A DNA stretch of 17,361 nt, from positions 1 to 17,361 of the forward strand of contig JAPONU010000477.1 in the NCBI GenBank assembly GCA_026713745.1, in the 5' to 3' direction. The translations under genes and the position numbers were made by a program. This DNA comes from a bacterium (lineage in GTDB: Bacteria; Actinomycetota; Acidimicrobiia; Acidimicrobiales; CATQHL01). A model generated the notes under the pieces. That model was given only the letters and a program-made list of their open reading frames with translations. It searched no databases and had not been told where the DNA came from. This document shows positions 6,890-13,642 of this stretch, piece by piece; the first letter of the stretch is position 1; each line of letters begins with the position of its first letter.

Positions 6890-9372
6890 CGCCTCTGACC
6901 GGCGGCCAGGATTGCCTTGGGGCCCGAGCGGGCAACCAGCCCGCGACGGGTCGGCGGCAGCGGGAACGGCACCGGCTCGCCGTCGGGGGCGCTGGGCCGA
7001 TCGCCGGTGAGCACGAAGACGTCCACGAGCGGCCCCACGTAGGCGTCCCGCAGCGTCTCGCCGTCGCGCAGCGAGCAGACCCGCACACCCATGCCGCCCC
7101 GCCCGGCAGCCGAGAAGTCCCCGGCAGGCGTGGCCTTGGCGGCGCCGCTGGTCGTCACCACGATCACGTAGGCCTCGCCGAACAGCGCCCCGGCGCCCAG
7201 CACCGAGGCGCCCGCCCGCAGTTTCATGCCGCTGGTGCCACCGGCGGCGGAGCGCCGCCGCGGCAGCCCCTCGGCGGGGGTGCGAAGCAGCGAGCCGTCG
7301 GTGGAGACCAGCACGATGTCGGCTCCCGGTGGGTAGGCGAAGGCCGCCACAACCTCGTCGCCGTCGCTCAGCGCCAGGACCGTCCGGGCGCCGGGGACCG
7401 AGCCGCCGACGGCCAGTTCCTCGGCCGCCAGCCGCTTTGCGCCTCCGCCCCGGGTCACCAGGATCACGTCGCCGATGCCCGAGCCGTCGTCGCCGGCGGT
7501 CTCCGCGCCCCCGCTGCGGTCCGGCGCCGCCAGCAGGCCCCGGATCCGTTCGCCGCCGGCCAGATCGAACACTTCGCCACCGGGCGTTCCCCGGCTGCGA
7601 CCGGCCACCTCGGGCACCGCTGAGGCCCCAAGCGGCACCGCGCGCCCCGCGCTGGTGAGCGCCCAGACACTGCCCCCGGTGGCCACCAGCGTCGAGGCGC
7701 GCACCAGGTCGTGGCGTCCCAGAGTGCGTCGCCGCGCCGCGCTGACCGGCGACCGGCCCACGAGTCCGGTGCTCGACAGCGTCACCAGCAAGGCTTCGGC
7801 GGTGGCGCCTGCGGCCGATCCGCGCGCCGAGCCTGCGGTGCCCGCGGCACCCGGCGATGCGGCGTCGGCCTCGCCGGCCGGGATGATGCGGCTGCGGCGC
7901 GGCCGGCCGTAGCGCTCGGCCAGATCGCCCAGTTCGGTCACCACCGCGGCCCGCCGCTTCGCCTCGGACCCCAGCAGTTCCCGGTATCCGGCCAGGGCGG
8001 CCACCAGCCGGTCGCCCTCGGTGACGATGCGATCGCGCTCGAGGGCGGCGAGGCGCCGCAGCCGCATGGCCAGTACGGCCTCGGCCTGCAGCTCGCTGAG
8101 GGACAGCTGCTCGCACAGCGCCTCCCGGGCGGCCTCCGCGCTGGCGCTGCCGCGGATGATGGCCACGACCCGCTCGATGTTGTCCAGCGCGATCATGAGA
8201 CCCTCGAGGACTTCCAGCCGTTCGGTGGCGGCCGCCGCCCGGAACCGGGTGCGCCGCACGACCACCTCGAGGCGATGGTCGATGTAGTGCCCCAGCAGGT
8301 CCTTCAGCGAGCACGTCACCGGCACCCCGCCGGCCAGCACCACGTTGTTGAGGGCGAACGTCTCCTCGAGGGGGGCCAGACGCCAGAGCCTCCCGAGCAC
8401 GGCGGCGGCGTCGGTGCCGGGCCGGCAGTCCACCTGGATGCACAGCCCGGTGTGGCGGTCCGACAGGTTCTTGACGTCCTCCACCCCTTCGAGCCGCCCG
8501 GCGGCGACGACCTCCTTGATCCGACTGACCACCTTCTCGGGTCCCACCAGCCACGGCAGCTCCAGGACGCGGATCGCCTGCCGGCGGGGACCCACCTCGA
8601 TGATCTCCGCTCGCGCCCTCACCCGGATCGTCCCCCGCCCCCGGGCGTACGTCTCGGCCAGCCCGTCGTCCAGCACGACGCCGCCGGAGGGGAAGTCCGG
8701 CCCGGGCAGTACCGTCCGCAAGGCCTCGTTGGAGATTTCGGGGTCGGCCATCTGCAGGCGCACCGCCTCGTGTACCTCGCGGAGGTTGTGCGGCGCCATG
8801 TTGGTGGCCATGCCCACGGCGATCCCGCTGGTGCCGTTCACCAGCAGGTTCGGCAGCCGTCCCGGCAGGCACACCGGTTCGGAGGCCTCGCCGTCGTAGC
8901 TGGCGCGGAAGTCCACCGTGTCCTCGTCCAGCTCGTCGAGCATCTCGGAGGCCGCCGCCGCCAGCCGGCACTCGGTGTAGCGGGCGGCCGCCGGGGGGTC
9001 GTCGAGGGTGCCGAAGTTGCCCTGGGGGTCCACCAGCGGCACGGCCCGGCTGAAGTCCTGGCCCATCCGCACCAGGGCGTCGTAGATGGCTGCGTCGCCG
9101 TGGGGGTGGTACTTGCCCATCGTGTCGCCGACCACCCGGGCGCATTTGCGGTGCGGCGATTCGGGCCGCAGCCCCATGCGCAGCATCGAGTACAGGATCC
9201 GCCGCTGCACAGGCTTGAGACCGTCGCGCACATCGGGAATCGCCCGGGACGTGATCACCGACAGCGAGTACGCCAGGAAAGACTCCGACACCTCGTCGAC
9301 GATGGGCACCTCGATGATCTCGCCGGCGAACGGCGCGCCGGCCGCGGGTCGCAGGGTCTGTTGCGGGCTCAT
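6883..9372 (-). CDS. parC: Type IIA topoisomerase A subunit (ParC/GyrA-like)
   Basis: An 829-residue DNA-cleaving subunit. The catalytic Tyr is Y132 in AAARYTE, next to R131. Family signatures include SRAIPDVRDGLKPVQRRIL (42-60), KYHPHGDAAIYDALVRMGQ (87-105), LVDPQGNFGTLDD (113-125) and NLLVNGTSGIAVGMATNM (175-192). Position A94 matches GyrA Ser83 of E. coli and D98 matches Asp87, so the quinolone-contact Ser is naturally Ala, as in Mycobacterium tuberculosis GyrA. The C-terminal beta-pinwheel region is present, but I see no clear GyrA-box (Q-R-R-G-G-K-G); the nearest is AAGRGGMG. This favours a ParC-type enzyme over gyrase. I start at ATG 9372 because homology begins right after it, although the frame stays open up to 9765 with non-protein-like sequence. 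A weak GAGAA lies 8 bases before the ATG. It forms one operon with the overlapping B subunit. Confidence 0.9.
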   Translation of the reverse strand: MSPQQTLRPAAGAPFAGEIIEVPIVDEVSESFLAYSLSVITSRAIPDVRDGLKPVQRRILYSMLRMGLRPESPHRKCARVVGDTMGKYHPHGDAAIYDALVRMGQDFSRAVPLVDPQGNFGTLDDPPAAARYTECRLAAAASEMLDELDEDTVDFRASYDGEASEPVCLPGRLPNLLVNGTSGIAVGMATNMAPHNLREVHEAVRLQMADPEISNEALRTVLPGPDFPSGGVVLDDGLAETYARGRGTIRVRARAEIIEVGPRRQAIRVLELPWLVGPEKVVSRIKEVVAAGRLEGVEDVKNLSDRHTGLCIQVDCRPGTDAAAVLGRLWRLAPLEETFALNNVVLAGGVPVTCSLKDLLGHYIDHRLEVVVRRTRFRAAAATERLEVLEGLMIALDNIERVVAIIRGSASAEAAREALCEQLSLSELQAEAVLAMRLRRLAALERDRIVTEGDRLVAALAGYRELLGSEAKRRAAVVTELGDLAERYGRPRRSRIIPAGEADAASPGAAGTAGSARGSAAGATAEALLVTLSSTGLVGRSPVSAARRRTLGRHDLVRASTLVATGGSVWALTSAGRAVPLGASAVPEVAGRSRGTPGGEVFDLAGGERIRGLLAAPDRSGGAETAGDDGSGIGDVILVTRGGGAKRLAAEELAVGGSVPGARTVLALSDGDEVVAAFAYPPGADIVLVSTDGSLLRTPAEGLPRRRSAAGGTSGMKLRAGASVLGAGALFGEAYVIVVTTSGAAKATPAGDFSAAGRGGMGVRVCSLRDGETLRDAYVGPLVDVFVLTGDRPSAPDGEPVPFPLPPTRRGLVARSGPKAILAAGQRRW

Positions 9373-9757
9373 GGGTGGGTTCTCACTGTGGTTCTGTGGA
9401 TCCTGGTTCTTCGGTTCGTGCGGGTGGCCGCCGGGCGGCCCTGCCGTCCGACCCGGCGAGCGGCCGGCGAAATCGCCCCTCGGCAGGCGAGGTGGTCGGC
9501 CCGCCGGTCTCGTCGCGGCAGAACTCGACCGGCATTGGGGCCGGCGCGGCCCAACCTGCGGCCGGTTGGCAGCCGTGACCCATTTCAGCACCCGTGCGTG
9601 GGGAGACGGGTGATACTCGCGGCCTCGCCGACGAGAGTGGGGCGGTGATTCCGGCCCCAACGACTCTGATACATTGTAAGTTCCCAGAGGAAGTACAATG
9701 AAATAATTCGCAGTATATGAACAGTTCTGTCGTATGCTGTAGGTGAAGAGACGTTCA
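9373..9757. other. Divergent intergenic region, topoisomerase operon / Fic-like gene
   Basis: There is no convincing gene in these 385 bases. Positions 9373-9650 are GC-rich; 9655-9757 are strikingly AT-rich for this genome and probably hold promoters in both directions. On the minus strand TACAAT (9678-9673) could be a -10 box with TCATTG 17 bases upstream. On the plus strand TATGCT (9733-9738) is a possible -10 box for the Fic-like gene, without a good -35. An inverted repeat lies in the core. If the minus-strand promoter is right, the topoisomerase mRNA has a leader of about 300 bases. Confidence 0.5.
9672..9700. promoter_or_regulatory. Dyad in the divergent promoter region (possible operator or hairpin)
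   Basis: CATTGTA (9672-9678) is mirrored by TACAATG (9694-9700), a perfect 7-bp pair. After a small bulge an inner TTCC/GGAA pair closes around a CAGA loop. The dyad overlaps the possible minus-strand -10 box. It could be a repressor site controlling one or both divergent genes, or an RNA hairpin. No regulator is encoded in the window to pair with it. Confidence 0.4.
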
Positions 9758-11155
9758 ATGGACAATGGTCACGCGGCCAACGGTCCCCCGGGGGACCTGG
9801 CGGCGATCGATTGGGATGCTCCGAGCGGCGAGTGCGCCGCGATAGCCGAGGCATGGGCGGACATTCGCGACCTGTGCCTGGACGAGAACCCCGACGGTCT
9901 TGCGGCGGTGGAGGCACGTCTCGCCCGCGAGTGGGCGCTGGACATCGCCGCCGCCGAGCGGCTCGTCAACGTGAATCGGGGCCTCTCCTTCCGTCTGGCG
10001 ATCAACGGGTTCGACGCCGCCGGGCGGGACGCGGCGGGCGCCACAGACATGGAGCAGTGGGAGGTGGACATCCTGTCCCTGCTGCGGGACGTGGTGCTGT
10101 GGCTGCTGGACCGGCTGGATGACGAGCCCGACGAGCGGCCGCCGCTGGACCTGGACTTGATCCTCGAGATGCACCAGCGCCTGCTGAAGCTCGAACAACT
10201 CCAATCTGGCGGCGAGCGGGAAGCAGCCGAGGACGGCGCCGACTCCACCGAGTCCCTGGAGCGGGTCATCGACGCCATCCCGCCGCCGACCAACGAGCCG
10301 GCCCCGGAGCTGGTGGCGGCATGGTTGCTGCACGCGCTCGGGCGGCTGCGCCCATTCGGCCTCATGAGCGACCGCGTGGCGCGGGCGGTTGCGTCCTACA
10401 GCCTCATGGCGGCCGATCTCTTCCCGCTCACGGTGCGCCGGGAGGACCGCAACGCCTTCGCCGACGCCTGCGCGGTGGCCCACGGCGACGGGCTGGCGTC
10501 GCTGGGCGGAGTCGTGGCCACATCCCAGCGCCGCAGCTTCCTGCTGGGGGTCAGCACGCTCGGCCGGGTGCCCGCCGAGCCCGACGATCTCACCGGTGTG
10601 CTGTCGGTCATCTCGGATCAGTTCCGGACGGGCACATCGAGCATGCGACGCAATTTCGCCGACGCCGTGACCGTCGCCACCGAGGTGTTCTGGCACGCCA
10701 AGGCGCGCGTGGCCGGTATCGAATCCGATCTCATCGCCGCCATCGACGACGGCAGCGGCGAGCGCCGGGCATTCGCCGACTACTCGCCCCCCGACCATCC
10801 CGAGCGCCGCAGCTGGCACCGCAAGCAGGTCATCGACGGCGTCCGGCGTCAGGGCTACTTCGCCAACCTGCGCAACTTCAGCGCCTGGAACCGCATCGGG
10901 CTGGAGACCCCCAACGGGCGCTCGGAGATCCTGCTGTCGTTCCACGCGGTGGGGCAGTCGTTCCGGGGCGTGGTGGCCTCGGTCCTCATCTTCTACCGCA
11001 AGCGGGGTGGCCAGATCTACGACCATCAGGTGGTGTCCCGGGAGCCGTTCCAGGTGAACTTCCGCGACACCGTCGCCGGGAGCCGCAGGCGCTTCGATGC
11101 CTGGCTGGAACCCTCCATGCGGGCCGCCCTGGAGGTCTGGCGCCGCGGCGAGTGA
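9758..11155 (+). CDS. Uncharacterised protein with a degenerate Fic-like domain
   Basis: A 465-residue soluble protein that I do not recognise as a named family. The middle resembles a Fic (filamentation induced by cAMP) domain: a helix L-D-L-I-L-E-M-H-Q-R-L-L (132-143), then IPPPTNEPAPELVAAWLLHALGRL (174-197), then RPFGLMSDRVAR (198-209), then a helix and R-E-D-R-N-A-F-A-D-A-C-A-V-A-H-G-D (228-244). The Fic active site is HPFxxGNGRxxR. Here His is R198, G-N is M-S, and only P199, F200, R206 and R209 remain, so AMP transfer seems impossible. Residues 255-465 are a separate region (NFSAWNRIGLETP, SFHAVGQSFRGVVASVLIFYRKRG) of unknown role. ATG 9758 follows AGGTGAAGAG at 9741-9750; a GTG at 9743 is the longer alternative. 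It is transcribed away from the topoisomerase pair. The gene is solid; the Fic relation is inference. Confidence 0.7.
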   Translation: MDNGHAANGPPGDLAAIDWDAPSGECAAIAEAWADIRDLCLDENPDGLAAVEARLAREWALDIAAAERLVNVNRGLSFRLAINGFDAAGRDAAGATDMEQWEVDILSLLRDVVLWLLDRLDDEPDERPPLDLDLILEMHQRLLKLEQLQSGGEREAAEDGADSTESLERVIDAIPPPTNEPAPELVAAWLLHALGRLRPFGLMSDRVARAVASYSLMAADLFPLTVRREDRNAFADACAVAHGDGLASLGGVVATSQRRSFLLGVSTLGRVPAEPDDLTGVLSVISDQFRTGTSSMRRNFADAVTVATEVFWHAKARVAGIESDLIAAIDDGSGERRAFADYSPPDHPERRSWHRKQVIDGVRRQGYFANLRNFSAWNRIGLETPNGRSEILLSFHAVGQSFRGVVASVLIFYRKRGGQIYDHQVVSREPFQVNFRDTVAGSRRRFDAWLEPSMRAALEVWRRGE

Positions 11156-11158
11156 AGC

Positions 11159-11195
11159 GTTGCAGCGGCCCGCGGGCGGCGCGCCGCAGGGCAAC
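11159..11195. terminator. GC-rich hairpin between convergent genes (possible terminator)
   Basis: GTTGC (11159-11163) pairs with GCAAC (11191-11195), and GCGGC pairs with GCCGC inside it, enclosing two perfect palindromes (GCCCGCGGGC at 11168-11177 and GCGGCGCGCCGC at 11176-11187). It begins four bases after the stop of the Fic-like gene and lies between convergent genes. No T-run follows on either strand, so a role in stopping transcription both ways is plausible but not shown. The rest of the gap to 11266 holds nothing I recognise. Confidence 0.35.
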
Positions 11196-11266
11196 CGGCG
11201 GCCACCGCTGCACCCGGTAGCGGGCGTCACGCCAAGGTTCGACACACGGCACACTGCCCGGGCTCC

Positions 11267-11809
11267 TCAGCCGAACCCCAGCGGGGCCTCGGCGTGCAGC
11301 AGGGCCACGGCCGCGCCGCCGACGGCGAGGAACGGGCCGAACGGCAGGGTTGCGCCGAGGTTCCGGCGGCGCACCGATACCGCCAGCGCTGTGGCTGCCG
11401 CGCCGGCGCCCCCCACCAGCGCGGCCGCCGCCATGGCGCCGGGGTCGAGCCATCCCAGGAACAGCCCCAGCAGGCCGCTGAGGCGCACGTCGCCGTAGCC
11501 CAGGCCGGCCGGGTTGAGGGCGTGCAGCGCGGCGAACCCGCCGTAGGCGACCGCGGCGGTGGCCGCCGCGACGCCGAGCCGCAGGGGCGTGCCGCTGCGC
11601 CAGGCCGTGCCGGCCAGGGCAGCGCACCCCACGAGGGTTGCGGGGTTCACGATGGCGGTGGGGATGAGGCGTGTGCGCAAGTCGTGCCAGGACAGGGTTG
11701 CCAGCACCGCCAGCCAGGCGATAAATAGTGCCTTCTCGATGTCGATCAGCCCGGCGGTGGCGCCGGTCACCAGTGCAGCCGCCACGATCCCGACCCTCTG
11801 CCTGCGCAT
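11267..11809 (-). CDS. Prepilin peptidase (type IV leader peptidase, A24 family, TadV/CpaA-like)
   Basis: A 180-residue polytopic membrane aspartic protease that would trim type IV/Flp prepilins at the cytoplasmic face. Both catalytic aspartates are present: D43 in WHDLRTRLIP (41-50) and D107 in the G-x-G-D motif GYGDVRL (104-110). A PFGPFLA motif (156-162) and at least five hydrophobic segments (about 8-22, 27-40, 54-69, 78-98, 111-145, 158-171) fit the family. It lacks the N-terminal methyltransferase domain of PilD, as in short TadV/CpaA enzymes. ATG 11809 follows AAGGAG with only two bases between; GTG 11785 (residue 9) has AGAGGG at better spacing and is an alternative. It is divergent from the tad operon, whose last visible gene encodes its likely substrate. 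Confidence 0.88.
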   Translation of the reverse strand: MRRQRVGIVAAALVTGATAGLIDIEKALFIAWLAVLATLSWHDLRTRLIPTAIVNPATLVGCAALAGTAWRSGTPLRLGVAAATAAVAYGGFAALHALNPAGLGYGDVRLSGLLGLFLGWLDPGAMAAAALVGGAGAAATALAVSVRRRNLGATLPFGPFLAVGGAAVALLHAEAPLGFG

Positions 11810-11860
11810 GACTCCTTATAGACAAAGAAGAATATATTTCCAACATTGTCCATCTAGTTC

Positions 11861-11889
11861 TTGTAAATCCGATCTACACCCATTAGTCT
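11861..11889 (+). promoter_or_regulatory. Predicted promoter of the tad pilus operon
   Basis: TTGTAA (11861-11866) and TAGTCT (11884-11889) are separated by exactly 17 bases, a good vegetative-sigma arrangement lying in an AT-rich island. Transcription would begin near 11896, just before the strong hairpin at 11905. No other promoter as good is seen before the first pilus gene. Confidence 0.5.
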
Positions 11890-11904
11890 GACTCTCATCT
11901 GAAG

Positions 11905-11938
11905 CCCGTCCCGTCCCGCAGGCAGCGGACGGGACGGG
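11905..11938. repeat. Perfect 12-bp inverted repeat at the start of the tad leader
   Basis: CCCGTCCCGTCC (11905-11916) and GGACGGGACGGG (11927-11938) are perfect reverse complements around a 10-base loop. Each arm is also internally repetitive (CCCGT twice). No T-run follows, so it is not a textbook terminator. It could be a 5' mRNA stabiliser, an attenuator element or a protein-binding dyad. Confidence 0.85.
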
Positions 11939-12086
11939 TGATCGGGAGATTCCACCTCCCCACTCTCACCGCCGTGGCCGAGCCGCTCCTGTCGGCGGTG
12001 CAGTGCCGGATCGCACGACACACCGTGTCCCCCTTGCAGCCCCCGGGGCAGCCCGAGCCGTCGCGAGTGCAGAGGAGGTCCGGTCA

Positions 12087-12887
12087 GTGTCGTTCAGGGG
12101 CTCGCCACCAGCAGGTTCGGTAATTCCCGGACCCACAGCTTCGGTCTCGGGGCGGCCGGATGGACCACCGGTGGCGGAGGCACCGGCGACGCCGGGGCAG
12201 CCACGGAGACCCGGGGCATCACCCGGCGGGCGCCACCCCGGGTCCGCCGAGGCGCTCCAGAGCCCGGCGGCGGGGCCTGGGGGAACTCCGGGGGCGGCAC
12301 GCGCCGTGCGGCGCCGTGTCCCCGAGTTGGCGGTCGGGGTGGTTCTCATCGGGCTCGGGGCGATCGGCGCACTGATGCTGGCAGGCCGGCAGCCACCCCG
12401 CGCCCCCGTGCTGGTGTGGGCGAACGACATGAGCAGGGGGCAGGTGGTGGCGCCGGAGGACCTCACGGTGGCGAGCATCGAGAGCGACACTCCCGTCGAC
12501 GTGGTGGACGTGGCCGCCGCTACCGACGTCGTGGGACGGACGGTCGCGTTCGGCACCAACGCAGGCGGGTTCGTGAGCGGCTCCCTACTTGACACCGGAT
12601 CGACCATCCCCCCGGACTACGCGGTGGTGGGTCTGCGACTCGGAGCCGGGCGGTACCCGGTGAGCACGCTCTCGGTCGGCGACGTCGTGGATCTGCTCAC
12701 CACCGAGCCGCTGGTCGGCTGGGACGACCCGGTAGTGGTGTCGGGGGCGGAGGTGTTCGACGTGCTGTGGCTCGGCAGCGGGGAGGGCAGCGATGCGCTC
12801 GTGTCGCTGCTGGTGCCCAGAACCGCGGCGCCGCGGGTGGTTGCGGCGACGGCGGCCGGCCCTCGTCTCGCCGAGGTCACCTCGTGA
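12087..12887 (+). CDS. CpaB/RcpC-like SAF-domain protein of the Tad pilus
   Basis: A 266-residue membrane-anchored protein. A Pro/Gly/Ala-rich, probably disordered cytoplasmic N-terminus (1-75) leads to one membrane segment (about 81-100, LAVGVVLIGLGAIGALMLAG), then a SAF domain (about 107-172, with VLVWANDMSRGQVVAPEDL and a later G-R-T-V-A-F), and a beta-rich outer part (GDVVDLLTT, 198-206). CpaB in diderms meets the outer-membrane secretin; none is seen here, as expected of a monoderm, so its role on the outer face is open. I choose GTG 12087 because AGGAGG (12073-12078) lies 8 bases before it; the frame is open from GTG 12003 but has no such site. It is the first gene of the operon, and its stop overlaps the next GTG by 4 bases. 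Confidence 0.8.
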   Translation: MSFRGSPPAGSVIPGPTASVSGRPDGPPVAEAPATPGQPRRPGASPGGRHPGSAEALQSPAAGPGGTPGAARAVRRRVPELAVGVVLIGLGAIGALMLAGRQPPRAPVLVWANDMSRGQVVAPEDLTVASIESDTPVDVVDVAAATDVVGRTVAFGTNAGGFVSGSLLDTGSTIPPDYAVVGLRLGAGRYPVSTLSVGDVVDLLTTEPLVGWDDPVVVSGAEVFDVLWLGSGEGSDALVSLLVPRTAAPRVVAATAAGPRLAEVTS

Positions 12888-13642
12888 GTCTCGTCGTGTT
12901 CGGCTCCCTCAAGGAGGCGCCGGGGGTGACGACGCTGGTTACCTGCGTGGCCTACCAGTGGCCGCGCCACCGGCGGGTCGCAGTCGTCGAGGCCGACGCC
13001 GACGGCGGTGCCCTTGCTCCTCGCTTCGGGTTGCATCCCGAGCGACCCAGCCTGGTGAGCTTCGCCGCCGTCTCGCGCCACGGTGTGAGCGAGACCGAGT
13101 TCTGGTCGGCCTGCCAGCGACTGCCCGGCGGCCCTCCCGTGCTGGTGGCGTCCGGGGGCGCGTCTACCGGCTCCGCCCTCGAGCAGGTCGACTTCGGCGC
13201 GCTGGACCGAAGCCTGCGCGACACCGACCTGCTGGTCGACGCGGGTCGCCTGCGGGTCGCCCCAGCGCAGGCACGCCTGTGTGAACAGGCCGACTTCGTT
13301 ATCGTGGTCGTGCGGCCGCGGTTCGAGAGCCTTGCCGTTCTCCTCGACCGGGCCGAGGGGCTGTCGGCTAACCGGCCTCTGCTGGCAGTGGTGGTCGGCG
13401 ACGGTTCCTACCCGGTGGGCGAGATCGACACGGCACTGCGCCAGACCACCGGGGACCGCGCCCGGGTCCTCGCCGCGGTAGCCGCTGATTCCCGGGGCGC
13501 CGCGGCACTGGCCGGCGACGGGGGGCGTGAGCGGGCTTTGCGGAAGTCGCTGCTGGCGCGCACGGTCCGGCCAGTGACCGATCTGCTGGTACATCTCTCC
13601 GCCGCGGGCACGCCGGTGCCCTCGGCCCCCGAAGTCACGTGA
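12884..13642 (+). CDS. CpaE/TadZ-like MinD/ParA-fold protein with degenerate Walker A
   Basis: A 252-residue cytoplasmic protein with the layout of the MinD/ParA fold, in the place where Tad operons encode the CpaE/TadZ localisation factor. Walker A is GSLKEAPGVTT (7-17): the signature Lys (K10) is kept but the G-K-T Lys is replaced by Val, which should weaken ATP hydrolysis. VVEADADGG (34-42) matches the Walker A-prime region and DLLVDAGRL (115-123) the Walker B strand. FVIVVVRP (138-145) is a typical core strand. There is no membrane segment. GTG 12884 overlaps the previous stop (GTGA), and its own stop overlaps the next GTG the same way, so translation is likely coupled. The role is inferred from fold and position; ATP binding without turnover is possible. 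Confidence 0.75.
   Translation: MSLVVFGSLKEAPGVTTLVTCVAYQWPRHRRVAVVEADADGGALAPRFGLHPERPSLVSFAAVSRHGVSETEFWSACQRLPGGPPVLVASGGASTGSALEQVDFGALDRSLRDTDLLVDAGRLRVAPAQARLCEQADFVIVVVRPRFESLAVLLDRAEGLSANRPLLAVVVGDGSYPVGEIDTALRQTTGDRARVLAAVAADSRGAAALAGDGGRERALRKSLLARTVRPVTDLLVHLSAAGTPVPSAPEVT

Larger units (their letters stand above)
11810..12086. other. Divergent promoter region and long structured leader of the tad operon
   Basis: The left part (11811-11900) is AT-rich and holds a plus-strand promoter candidate, with TATATT (11836-11831) as a possible minus-strand -10 box for the peptidase. From the predicted plus-strand start near 11896 there are about 190 untranslated bases before the GTG at 12087. 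They hold a chain of inverted repeats: 11905-11938 (12-bp stem), 11967-12000 (CACCGCCG/CGGCGGTG, 8-bp stem) and 12017-12029 (GACAC/GTGTC). I see no conserved core of a known riboswitch and no believable small gene. Confidence 0.55.

Noticed and set aside
4655..9145. A 1496-codon open frame that would fuse about 750 residues to the topoisomerase B subunit.
   Set aside because: The upstream half is Gly/Arg/Ala/Pro-rich nonsense lying in another frame of the A-subunit gene; high GC keeps it free of stops.
9373..9765. N-terminal extension of the A subunit by up to 131 codons.
   Set aside because: The extra sequence is compositionally unlike protein, crosses the AT-rich promoter island and overlaps the divergent gene; homology starts just after ATG 9372.
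11905..11938. Rho-independent terminator.
   Set aside because: The stem is strong but no T-run follows on either strand.
11896..12086. Cyclic di-GMP riboswitch in the tad leader.
   Set aside because: I looked for the GEMM-type conserved core and its tetraloop receptor and did not find them; only unclassified stems are seen.
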